Source: Clostridium sp. CAG:914 (GTDB lineage Bacteria > Bacillota_I > Bacilli_A > RF39 > UBA660). From it: DNA of 39,680 nucleotides. The notes beneath the pieces were generated by a model, which saw only the letters and a list, made by a program, of their open reading frames with translations, did no database searches and was not told the origin of the DNA. Shown here piece after piece: positions 33,301-39,680 of this stretch. Location of the stretch: assembly GCA_000437895.1 (NCBI GenBank), contig FR902136.1, forward strand, positions 1 to 39,680, written 5' to 3'. Within the stretch, counting starts at the first letter, position 1, and every line of letters starts with the position of its first letter. The translations under genes were made by a program, and so were the position numbers.

Positions 33301-33989
33301 GTGCTAAGAGTGATGATATTGCTAATATGCTTGCAGAGGCTGGTATGGATGAAGATGCAAAAACAGTTCTATATGATGGTAGAACTGGTGAACCCTTCGA
33401 TCAACGTATCAGTGTTGGTGTAATGTATATGATTAAATTGCATCATATGGTTGATGATAAAATTCATGCTAGAGCTACAGGACCATATTCACTTGTTACT
33501 CAACAACCATTGGGTGGTAAAGCACAATTTGGTGGACAGAGATTTGGTGAAATGGAAGTTTGGGCTTTGGAAGCTTATGGAGCTTCACATGTATTGCAAG
33601 AAATTTTAACTTATAAATCTGATGATGTTATGGGTAGGGTTAAGGTTTATGAATCTATTGTTAAAGGTAATCCATTACCAGAACCAAGTATTCCAGAATC
33701 ATTTAGAGTGTTAATTAAAGAATTTCAAGCTTTGGGATTAAATATTTCTGTTATTAATAATGATGATCAAGTTATAGGTATTAATGAACTTGAGAGTGAT
33801 GATGATGACGATGAAGTTCCTATTGCTGAGGAAATACCTAAACCTGATTTATTCTCTGGCATAGAAGATGATAATGATGCTTTGGATGATGAATTTGAAG
33901 ATGAAGATTTTGATAGTGATTATGATGATGAATTTAGTGATGAATTTGAAACATTTGAAGAAGAAGATAATATAGGAGGTGATTTCTAA
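30372..33989 (+). CDS. rpoB: RNA polymerase beta subunit
   Basis: Second-largest subunit of RNA polymerase. The 1205-residue protein shows the usual landmarks: FGGSQLSQFMDQVNPIAELTHKRRLSALGPGG (rifampicin pocket, wild-type-like), RICPIESPEGQNIGLI, GYNYEDAVI, KMSGRHGNKG and QPLGGKAQFGGQRFGEMEVWALEAYGA. After the conserved core it has an added tail of about 65 residues, extremely rich in Asp and Glu. The ATG at 30372 follows GGGGTGAG by seven bases; a GTG at 30360 overlaps that site. The stop overlaps rpoC (TAATG). Confidence 0.98.
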   Translation: MAYKLKQSGDYRKRRNFSMIKNALELDDLLQIQKESYQWFITDGVKEVLEDFSPVESFSGSFSLHFGDYSFDTPRYSIKECKDRQITYAAPLKVQTRLFNNETGEVKEQEIFLGDMPLMTDSGSFIINGAERVVVSQLVRSPSVYFSKEIDKNGKPVFASKIIPTRGTWLEYETDAKDVLYVRIDRTRKVPLTTLIRAFGLSSDKEILDFFDDNIYLKNTIERDSTKSTDEALIEIYEKLRPGEPTTLDSSKNQLITRFFDNFRYDLAKVGRYKFNQRLNVSDRLINTILAEDIVVDGDVKFSEGTLITKDVLLELNKYLQDGYGRCEVKINEELNDRNVVQVIYVYSPLDPKKKVKVIGNDQTITEKTLTISDFYATVSYYLNLMDGIGHDDEIDHLGNRRIRQVGELLQNQFKIGFSRMERVIRERMTTQDMETVTPKTLINIRPVTAVIKEFFGGSQLSQFMDQVNPIAELTHKRRLSALGPGGLSRDRAGLEVRDVNASHYGRICPIESPEGQNIGLITSLASYAKVNEYGFIQTPYRKVIDRKLTDEVDYLTATEEQDFYISQATVNVDDDGYITDDTVSGRFNGENVIISADKVDYIDVSPQQVVSITTSLIPFLEHDDATRALMGANMQRQALPLLTTEAPLIGTGVEYVAARDSGVCVLAKADGIVEYVDAKKIIVKNAKDKDVYNLVTFERCNQGETANQRPIVRVGDKVHRGQIIADGQSTDLGELALGKNVVVAFTTFNGYNYEDAVILNEKLVKDDVYTSLHIEDYEIQCRDTKLGPEEITRDIPNVSEESRKNLDENGIIRIGTEVKEGDILVGKVTPKGMVDLTSEEKLLHAIFGEKTREVRNSSLTVPHGGDGIVHDVKIYTKADNDDMPSGVNKVVRVYIIQKRKIQVGDKMSGRHGNKGVISLILPEEDMPYLPDGTPVDIMLNPQGIPSRMNIGQILELHLGMAAKKLGVHVATPVLDGAKSDDIANMLAEAGMDEDAKTVLYDGRTGEPFDQRISVGVMYMIKLHHMVDDKIHARATGPYSLVTQQPLGGKAQFGGQRFGEMEVWALEAYGASHVLQEILTYKSDDVMGRVKVYESIVKGNPLPEPSIPESFRVLIKEFQALGLNISVINNDDQVIGINELESDDDDDEVPIAEEIPKPDLFSGIEDDNDALDDEFEDEDFDSDYDDEFSDEFETFEEEDNIGGDF

Positions 33990-36900
33990 TGTTGGAAGCA
34001 AATAAATTTAAGGCTTTAAAAATTGGAATAGCTTCTCCTGATGTTATTAGAAGTTGGAGTTATGGAGAGGTTTTAAAACCAGAAACTATAAATTATAGAA
34101 CTTTAAAACCTGAAAGAGATGGACTATTTTGTGAAAAAATATTTGGTCCTACAAGAGATTATGAATGTTCTTGTGGTAAGTATAAGAGATTAAGATATAA
34201 GAATATAGTTTGTGATAGATGTGGTGTTGAGGTTACTAAATCTAAGGTTAGAAGAGAGAGAATGGGTCATATTGAGCTTGCTACTCCAGTTAGTCATATA
34301 TGGTTTGTTAAAGGTATTCCTTCTTATATTGGTTTATGCCTTGATATGTCTCCTAGAGATTTGGAAGAGATAATTTACTTTGTATCTTATGTTGTTTTAG
34401 ACCCAGGCTCTACAACATTAGTTAAGAATCAGACTTTATCTGATAAAGAATATAGAGCATATTATGAGAAGTATGGCAATACATTCAAAGTAGGAATGGG
34501 TGCAGAAGCTATTAAAACTTTGCTTAGTGAAGTTGATTTAGAGAAAGAACTTGCAAAAATTCAGAAAGAACTTGAAGGTGCTACTGGTCAAAAGAAAATT
34601 AGACTTGTAAAGAGACTTAATGTTCTTAATGCTTTTGCTAGTTCAGGTAATAGACCGGAATGGATGATTCTAGATGTTTTACCTGTTATACCTCCTGAAC
34701 TTAGACCTATGATTCAATTGGATGGTGGAAGATTTGCTACTTCCGATTTAAATGATTTGTATAGAAGAGTTATTAATAGAAATAATCGTTTGAAAAAGTT
34801 GGTTGAATTAAATGCTCCTTCAATTATTGTTCAAAATGAAAAACGTATGCTTCAAGAAGCTGTAGATGCTTTGTTTGATAATGGTAGAAGAGGTAGAAGT
34901 GTAACTGGTGCTGGTAATAGAGCGTTAAAATCACTTTCTAGTATGTTGAAGGGTAAACAAGGAAGATTTAGACAGAATTTACTTGGTAAGAGAGTTGACT
35001 ATTCAGGACGTTCTGTTATTGTTGTAGGTCCTGATCTTAAGATGTATCAATGTGGTCTTCCTAAAGATATGGCTCTTGAATTATTTAAACCACATGTTAT
35101 AAATGGTCTTGTTAAAAGAGAGTTAGCTACTAATATTAAATCTGCTAAAAAGATGATTGACAATAGAGATCCTAAAGTATGGGATGTTGTTGAAGATGTT
35201 ATTCGTGAACATCCAGTATTATTGAATCGTGCTCCTACTTTACATAGACTTGGTATTCAGGCTTTTGAACCTAAGTTGATTTCTGGAAAGGCTATTAGGT
35301 TACATCCTTTGGTTTGTACTGCATTTAATGCTGACTTTGATGGAGACCAGATGGCTGTTCATGTTCCATTATCAGAAGAGGCTAAGACTGAAGCTAGAGT
35401 TCTTATGTTAGGTGCTAATAATATATTGAGTCCTAAAGATGGTAAACCAATTGTTACTCCTGGACAAGATATGATTTTAGGTAATTATTATATTACTTGT
35501 GAAAAAGCTGGTCTTGAAGGAGAAGGTAGAGTATTTAAAGATGCTAATGAGGCAATGATGGCTTATCAAAGACGTGAAATTACTTTACATACGAGAATTG
35601 CTCTTCCAGTTAATTCATTTAAACATAAAGTTTTCATAGATAAATATAAAAATAAATATTTAATTACTACACCTGGTAAGCTTATATTTAATGAAATTTT
35701 ACCTGATTCATTCCCATATGTAAATGAACCAAGTGATGAGAATATTGAGGGAATTACTCCAAGTAAATATTTTGTTGATTATGGTACGGATATTAAGGAA
35801 TATATTAAAAATTTGGATAGAGCTAAACCTTTTATAAAGGGTACTCTTGAAAAACTTATAGCTCAAATGTTTAAGAGATATAAAACTACAGAAACTTCTA
35901 TTTTCTTGGATAAATTAAAAGATCAAGGTTTTAAATATTCTACTTATTCAGGTATTACTTTCTCTACTAGTGATGTTATTACTAGTAAAAAGAAAGCTAA
36001 GATTATTGAAGATGGAAATAAAGAAGTTGAAAAGATTAATAAACAATTTAAGAGAGGACTTATTACTGAAGCTGAAAGACTTGAACTAGTAATTAGTGTT
36101 TGGGATAAAGCTAAGAAAGAAATAGAAGCTGAGTTACAAGAATTTGCTAAAGAATATGAGGATAATCCTGTATTTATAATGATGAATTCTAAAGCTCGTG
36201 GTTCTATAAAACAATTTGTTCAACTTGCTGGTATGCGTGGTTTGATGGCTAAACCTAATGGTGATACTATTGAAATTCCTATTTTCTCTTCTTTTAAAGA
36301 TGGTCTTTCTGTTTCTGAATTCTTCCTTTCTACACATAGTGCTAGAAAAGGAAGCGCAGATACTGCTTTAAAGACAGCTGATTCAGGTTATATGACTAGA
36401 AGACTTGTTGATGTTGCTCAAGATATTATTGTTAGGGAAGAGGATTGTGGAACTACCGAAGGTGTTATGGTTACGGATTTTCGTGATGACAAAGATGGTA
36501 TTATAGAATCACTTTATGATAGAATTTTAGGTAGATTTACTAGTAAGAAAGTTATTAATCCAAATAATAATGAGATGATTATTGATAAGAATGAACTTAT
36601 TACTGAATCAATAGCAGATAAAATTATTTCTGCAGGTATTAAAGAAGTTGAAATAAGAACAGCTTTAACTTGTCGTACTGAACATGGTGTATGTTGTAAA
36701 TGTTATGGTAGAAATCTTGCTACTGGAAATATTGTTGAAATTGGTGAAGCTGTTGGTACAATGGGGGCTCAATCAATAGGTGAGCCAGGTACACAGCTTA
36801 CAATGAGAACTTTCCATACTGGTGGTGTTGCCGGTGCGGATATAACTCAAGGTTTGCCAAGGGTTGAAGAGTTGTTTGAAGCGCGTATTCCTAAAGGTAA

Positions 36901-37618
36901 AGCAACAATTAGTGAAATAGATGGTACTGTTTCTAAAATTGATGATTCTAAAGGTCGTACAAAGATATTTGTTAAAAATCAGAACGAGGTTAGAGAACAT
37001 TTAGCTCCTTTTGGTGCTAAACTTAGAGTTGAAAAAGGTGATAAAGTTTCTGCTGGGGATAGACTTACGGAAGGTAGTATTAGTCCTAAAGAACTTTTAG
37101 CTGTAACTGATCCTAATACTGTTCAACAATATATTTTGAAAGAAGTTCAAAAAGTATATCGTTCACAAGGTGTTGATATTAATGATAAACACGTTGAACT
37201 TATTGCTAGAAGAATGATTTCACAAATTAGAATAGTAGATTCTGGTGATACTGATTTCTTGCCTAGTACTGTTGTTTCTATTAGTAAATTTACTAAAGGA
37301 AATAGAGATGTTATTTTACAAGGTAAAAAACCTGCTATTGGACAACCAATTTTGTTAGGTATTACTAAATCTTCGCTTCAAACGGATTCATTCTTAGCTT
37401 CTGCTTCTTTCCAAGAGACAACTAGAATCTTGACTGAAGCTGCTGTAAAGGGTAAGACTGACTATTTACATGGTTTGAAAGAAAACGTTATTATTGGTAA
37501 ACTTATTCCAGCAGGTACTGGGGCTAAAGAATATATGGACGTTGGTTATACATTAGAAAAGGAATTTTTTGATGATGAACCTTCTGAAGCTTTGGAAGAA
37601 GAATTTTTAGAAGACTAG
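33989..37618 (+). CDS. rpoC: RNA polymerase beta' subunit
   Basis: Largest subunit, carrying the catalytic Mg. The 1209-residue protein has the N-terminal zinc site (CSCGKYKRLRYKNIVCDRCG), the active-site NADFDGDQMAVH near residue 449, the second zinc site (CRTEHGVCCKCYGR), GEAVGTMGAQSIGEPGTQLTMRTFHTGG of the trigger loop region and a short acidic end (DDEPSEALEEEFLED). It has no large lineage insertion. It overlaps rpoB by one base and is closed by a terminator that starts inside its stop region. Confidence 0.98.
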   Translation: MLEANKFKALKIGIASPDVIRSWSYGEVLKPETINYRTLKPERDGLFCEKIFGPTRDYECSCGKYKRLRYKNIVCDRCGVEVTKSKVRRERMGHIELATPVSHIWFVKGIPSYIGLCLDMSPRDLEEIIYFVSYVVLDPGSTTLVKNQTLSDKEYRAYYEKYGNTFKVGMGAEAIKTLLSEVDLEKELAKIQKELEGATGQKKIRLVKRLNVLNAFASSGNRPEWMILDVLPVIPPELRPMIQLDGGRFATSDLNDLYRRVINRNNRLKKLVELNAPSIIVQNEKRMLQEAVDALFDNGRRGRSVTGAGNRALKSLSSMLKGKQGRFRQNLLGKRVDYSGRSVIVVGPDLKMYQCGLPKDMALELFKPHVINGLVKRELATNIKSAKKMIDNRDPKVWDVVEDVIREHPVLLNRAPTLHRLGIQAFEPKLISGKAIRLHPLVCTAFNADFDGDQMAVHVPLSEEAKTEARVLMLGANNILSPKDGKPIVTPGQDMILGNYYITCEKAGLEGEGRVFKDANEAMMAYQRREITLHTRIALPVNSFKHKVFIDKYKNKYLITTPGKLIFNEILPDSFPYVNEPSDENIEGITPSKYFVDYGTDIKEYIKNLDRAKPFIKGTLEKLIAQMFKRYKTTETSIFLDKLKDQGFKYSTYSGITFSTSDVITSKKKAKIIEDGNKEVEKINKQFKRGLITEAERLELVISVWDKAKKEIEAELQEFAKEYEDNPVFIMMNSKARGSIKQFVQLAGMRGLMAKPNGDTIEIPIFSSFKDGLSVSEFFLSTHSARKGSADTALKTADSGYMTRRLVDVAQDIIVREEDCGTTEGVMVTDFRDDKDGIIESLYDRILGRFTSKKVINPNNNEMIIDKNELITESIADKIISAGIKEVEIRTALTCRTEHGVCCKCYGRNLATGNIVEIGEAVGTMGAQSIGEPGTQLTMRTFHTGGVAGADITQGLPRVEELFEARIPKGKATISEIDGTVSKIDDSKGRTKIFVKNQNEVREHLAPFGAKLRVEKGDKVSAGDRLTEGSISPKELLAVTDPNTVQQYILKEVQKVYRSQGVDINDKHVELIARRMISQIRIVDSGDTDFLPSTVVSISKFTKGNRDVILQGKKPAIGQPILLGITKSSLQTDSFLASASFQETTRILTEAAVKGKTDYLHGLKENVIIGKLIPAGTGAKEYMDVGYTLEKEFFDDEPSEALEEEFLED

Positions 37619-37635
37619 ATTTTCTAGTCTTTTTC
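37612..37635 (+). terminator. Terminator after rpoC
   Basis: AGACTAGA-TTT-TCTAGTCT hairpin (37612-37630) over the stop codon, followed by a T run. Confidence 0.85.
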
Positions 37636-37682
37636 TTTATGGCTCTTTGTAAATAACGGTTGTAACTCAAAATAGTGATAAA

Positions 37683-37708
37683 ATAAAAAATATCCAAAAA
37701 GGATATTT
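37683..37708 (-). terminator. Terminator after the RHH gene (minus strand)
   Basis: AAATATCC (37688-37695) pairs with GGATATTT (37701-37708). On the minus strand the stem is followed by a T run, fitting the end of the small minus-strand gene. Confidence 0.65.
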
Positions 37709-37724
37709 AATGAAATTAAGTTTT

Positions 37725-37892
37725 CTATTTCATTTTTAGACATGTTTCTATCATACTTACTATAACGTTATTAAAAGATGTATTATTTTCTTTTGCTATT
37801 TTTTCTACTTCTTTAATTAAGTTTTCTTTTAAATATAGTGTTTTATATGCAGATGGATTTTTTCCTTTGGTTTTTTTGGGAACAAATTTCAT
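37725..37892 (-). CDS. Small ribbon-helix-helix-type DNA-binding protein
   Basis: A 55-residue minus-strand protein. After a basic start (MKFVPKKTKGKNPSAYKT) comes a short strand (TLYLKENL), then helix IKEVEKIAKENN, a TSFNNV turn and a second helix VIVSMIETCLKMK. This beta-alpha-alpha layout fits the RHH/CopG-Arc fold, whose dimers bind direct repeats. The start follows a modest AGAGATGA site. It has no toxin partner beside it. Three 13-bp direct repeats lie 45 bases upstream of its start, between it and the divergent surface-protein promoter, making autoregulation and control of the neighbour plausible. Confidence 0.7.
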   Translation of the reverse strand: MKFVPKKTKGKNPSAYKTLYLKENLIKEVEKIAKENNTSFNNVIVSMIETCLKMK

Positions 37893-37936
37893 AATATCAT
37901 CTCTTAATAATATTTTAATATATTAATAACACAAAA

Positions 37937-37975
37937 AATAAACCAGAAAAATAAACCAGAAAAATAAACCAGAAA
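37937..37975 (+). repeat. Three tandem 13-bp iterons
   Basis: AATAAACCAGAAA is repeated exactly three times head to tail. The array lies in the divergent region between the RHH gene and the surface-protein gene and ends seven bases before the -35 of the latter. Placement suggests an operator. Confidence 0.9.
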
Positions 37976-37982
37976 ATCCTAA

Positions 37983-38011
37983 TTTACTTTTTTATTGTTT
38001 TATGTTATTAT
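37983..38011 (+). promoter_or_regulatory. Extended -10 promoter for the B-repeat surface gene
   Basis: TTTACT (37983-37988), 17-bp spacer, TGT then TATTAT (38006-38011). The iteron array lies directly upstream, where a bound protein could activate or block polymerase. Confidence 0.65.
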
Positions 38012-38034
38012 TTATCTTGAAAGGAGTGAAAAAA

Positions 38035-39228
38035 ATGAAGAAAAAAACAAATATTATAATTGGATCATTTATAGGGGTATTAGTTTTGATAGTTATTTTA
38101 TTGGTTGTTTTAAATAATAATAAAAAATTTACAATTGAATTTGATACTCAAGGTGGAAATATTTTTGAAAGTATCGAAGTAAAAAAAGGTGAGACATTAC
38201 CAACTATAAAAGAACCAATAAAAGAAGGATACATATTTGTAGGATGGTTTTATAATGATATACTTTTTGATTTTAATACAAAAATTGAAGAAGATATTAA
38301 GTTAGTAGCAAGGTGGGAACAAAAGAAGATTGATACAGAGGTCTATGTTGTGAAATTTGATACTCAAGGTGGAAATACAATAGCAAATCAGATAGTAGAA
38401 AAAGGAAACAAAGTAGTAAAACCTACAAATCCAACAAAAGAAGGATATATATTTAAAGGATGGTATGTTGAATTAGAAGAATTTGACTTTGATGAGAAAA
38501 TATCTTCCGATTTGACTATTGTTGCAAAATGGGAGCAAGAAGAAAAAAATAGTAGTCAGTCAACAAAGCCTTCTTCTACTAGTAATGTAAAAAAATATAC
38601 AGTAAAATTTGATTCTAATGGTGGAAGTAGTGTAGCAAGTCAAACTATAGAAGAAGGTAAAAGAGCAACAAAACCAACGAATCCGACAAAAGTAGGATAT
38701 ACATTTAATGGTTGGAAATTAAATGGAAGTGACTTTAATTTTAATACTGCTATTACAAAAAATATAACATTGGTGGCATCATGGACGGAAGTTATTAAAA
38801 ATAATTATACAGTAACATTTAATTCCAATGGTGGAAGTAATGTACCAAACCAAACTATAGAAGAAGGTAAAAAAGCGACAAAACCATCAAATCCTACAAG
38901 AGAAGGATACAATTTTAGTGTTTGGTTATTAAATGGTAATATTTATGATTTTAATAGTAGTGTTACGCAAAATATAACATTAGTGGCATCTTGGACCCAA
39001 AAAATATATACAATAAGAATATCTATTATAGATGAATACTCACCAGATAGAGTATTAACTGTTTATGAAAATGGTTCTCAGATATCAGTTAGATCAATAA
39101 ATTATTTAGATGGAACACAATTATGTTCTGGAAGTAACATGACAGTTAATAAAAATGATATTGTTGGTGAAAGTAGTTTTATAGTGGTTCTTAATGGTGG
39201 AACACAAGTAACAGCTACTATAAGTTAG
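38035..39228 (+). CDS. Membrane-anchored protein with four InlB-type B-repeats
   Basis: A 397-residue surface protein. A basic start (MKKKTN) and one hydrophobic helix (about residues 8-27) act as signal anchor. Four Listeria-Bacteroides (Flg_new/InlB B) repeats follow, about residues 31-97, 106-170, 191-257 and 262-327. Each opens with a [YF]T[IV]xFD/N-x-x-GG strand and ends VA-[RKS]-W. A Ser/Thr linker separates repeats two and three. The last 65 residues (from YTIRISIIDEYSPDRV) are unrecognised. No LPxTG motif is seen. Such repeats are beta-grasp modules of adhesins and other surface proteins. AAAGGAG precedes the ATG. Coding composition is richer in A than the core genes. Confidence 0.85.
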   Translation: MKKKTNIIIGSFIGVLVLIVILLVVLNNNKKFTIEFDTQGGNIFESIEVKKGETLPTIKEPIKEGYIFVGWFYNDILFDFNTKIEEDIKLVARWEQKKIDTEVYVVKFDTQGGNTIANQIVEKGNKVVKPTNPTKEGYIFKGWYVELEEFDFDEKISSDLTIVAKWEQEEKNSSQSTKPSSTSNVKKYTVKFDSNGGSSVASQTIEEGKRATKPTNPTKVGYTFNGWKLNGSDFNFNTAITKNITLVASWTEVIKNNYTVTFNSNGGSNVPNQTIEEGKKATKPSNPTREGYNFSVWLLNGNIYDFNSSVTQNITLVASWTQKIYTIRISIIDEYSPDRVLTVYENGSQISVRSINYLDGTQLCSGSNMTVNKNDIVGESSFIVVLNGGTQVTATIS

Positions 39229-39237
39229 GAGGTAAAA

Positions 39238-39680
39238 ATGAAGTTAAGATTTAAGAATTTAATGTTATTTTCTTTAGCATTTATTTTTGGTTTAAACATT
39301 GTAAATGCAAGTGAATTAAATTCAAGTGATGTGGGTAAAAATACTTATATAATAGGTACCCATATGTTTACTAGAAATACGAATGAAAATTATAATGGAC
39401 AATTGACAACAAAACTAATAATGCTAGCTTCAAAGACAATTGAAGGAAACACATTAGATGATATGATTATTTATTATAAAAATGCTAGAGGTAATTGGAT
39501 AGATGGAATCAGTGGTAATGTAATTACTGTGCCTGAATCATTTGAAATAGATTATGTAAATTTGGAAGACAATGTTTTTACTACGATTTATGGGGATGTA
39601 AATCTAGATGGAACAGTAAATGGAAAAGATATAACATATTTGAGAAGATATTTATCAAGTACAGAAGGCTATACATTAGA
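39238..39680 (+). CDS. Secreted protein with dockerin-like domain (cut by window end)
   Basis: Partial gene of 147 codons, open at the window edge. A signal peptide is clear (MKLRFKNLMLFSLAFIFGLN, then a VNA/S cleavage site near residue 24). An unrecognised region of about 90 residues follows. From residue 118 GDVNLDGTVNGKDITYLRRY is the first half of a type I dockerin: a Ca-binding DxNxDGxVN loop followed by a helix. Dockerins bind cohesins, and isolated copies occur in many gut Firmicute surface proteins. AGGAGGT precedes the ATG nine bases after the B-repeat gene, so the two form one operon. The full domain layout lies outside the window. Confidence 0.8.
   Translation, partial: MKLRFKNLMLFSLAFIFGLNIVNASELNSSDVGKNTYIIGTHMFTRNTNENYNGQLTTKLIMLASKTIEGNTLDDMIIYYKNARGNWIDGISGNVITVPESFEIDYVNLEDNVFTTIYGDVNLDGTVNGKDITYLRRYLSSTEGYTL

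Noticed and set aside
37725..37892. Antitoxin half of a toxin-antitoxin pair
   Set aside because: There is no adjacent small toxin frame on either side of the minus-strand gene; the neighbours are rpoC and a surface-protein gene.
37937..37975. Possible CRISPR array (three repeats)
   Set aside because: The 13-bp units are directly adjacent with no spacers; this is an iteron array, not CRISPR.

Overview
The window is a very AT-rich, gene-dense chromosome segment of a low-GC Bacillota bacterium. The gene order follows the Bacillus origin-proximal block in reduced form: tadA/SRP RNA-dnaX-ebfC-recR-bofA-holB-ricT-trmN6-rsmI, pth-mfd-spoVT, metG-tatD, rsmA-yabG-veg-spoVG-yabP-yabQ-divIC, ftsH/tilS, parA-parB, then secE-nusG-rplKAJL-rpoBC. 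Six sporulation-family genes (bofA, spoVT, yabG, spoVG, yabP, yabQ) look intact, so the lineage is or recently was a spore former. I would guess an uncultured gut Bacilli or Clostridia member. The sequence alone does not settle this.

Layout. 1-10.5 kb: end of the SRP RNA, then tRNA deamination, DNA polymerase III, repair and RNA-modification genes, tightly packed with overlapping ends. 10.6-18.5 kb: spoVT, a methionyl T-box leader driving dut-metG, tatD, a SleB-type hydrolase, rsmA and the sporulation cluster ending in divIC. 18.5-21.8 kb: ftsH and tilS on the minus strand. 22-23.7 kb: parA-parB. 23.66-26.51 kb: an accessory island bounded by perfect 27-bp inverted repeats. It holds the two ends of a broken IS4-type transposase, a decayed sigE fragment, and an apparently intact HD-domain gene with a small overlapping partner. 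26.6-37.6 kb: cspA, then the secE-nusG, L11-L1, L10-L7/L12 and rpoB-rpoC units, with r-protein leader RNAs. 37.7-39.68 kb: a second accessory stretch with a small ribbon-helix-helix gene, three 13-bp iterons, an InlB-type B-repeat surface protein and the start of a secreted dockerin protein.

Regulation is readable in many places. Most promoters fit TTGACA-like, 16-17 bp, TGn-TATAAT-like (extended -10). In contrast bofA, yabG and yabP carry a CATA-type box about 15-16 bases before the start codon, as expected for mother-cell sigma E/K. The most novel parts are the IS4-shell island with its HD-domain cargo, and the RHH/iteron/surface-protein locus. No tRNA, rRNA, CRISPR array or recognisable parS/oriC was found. 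No stretch over 300 bases lacks a described feature.
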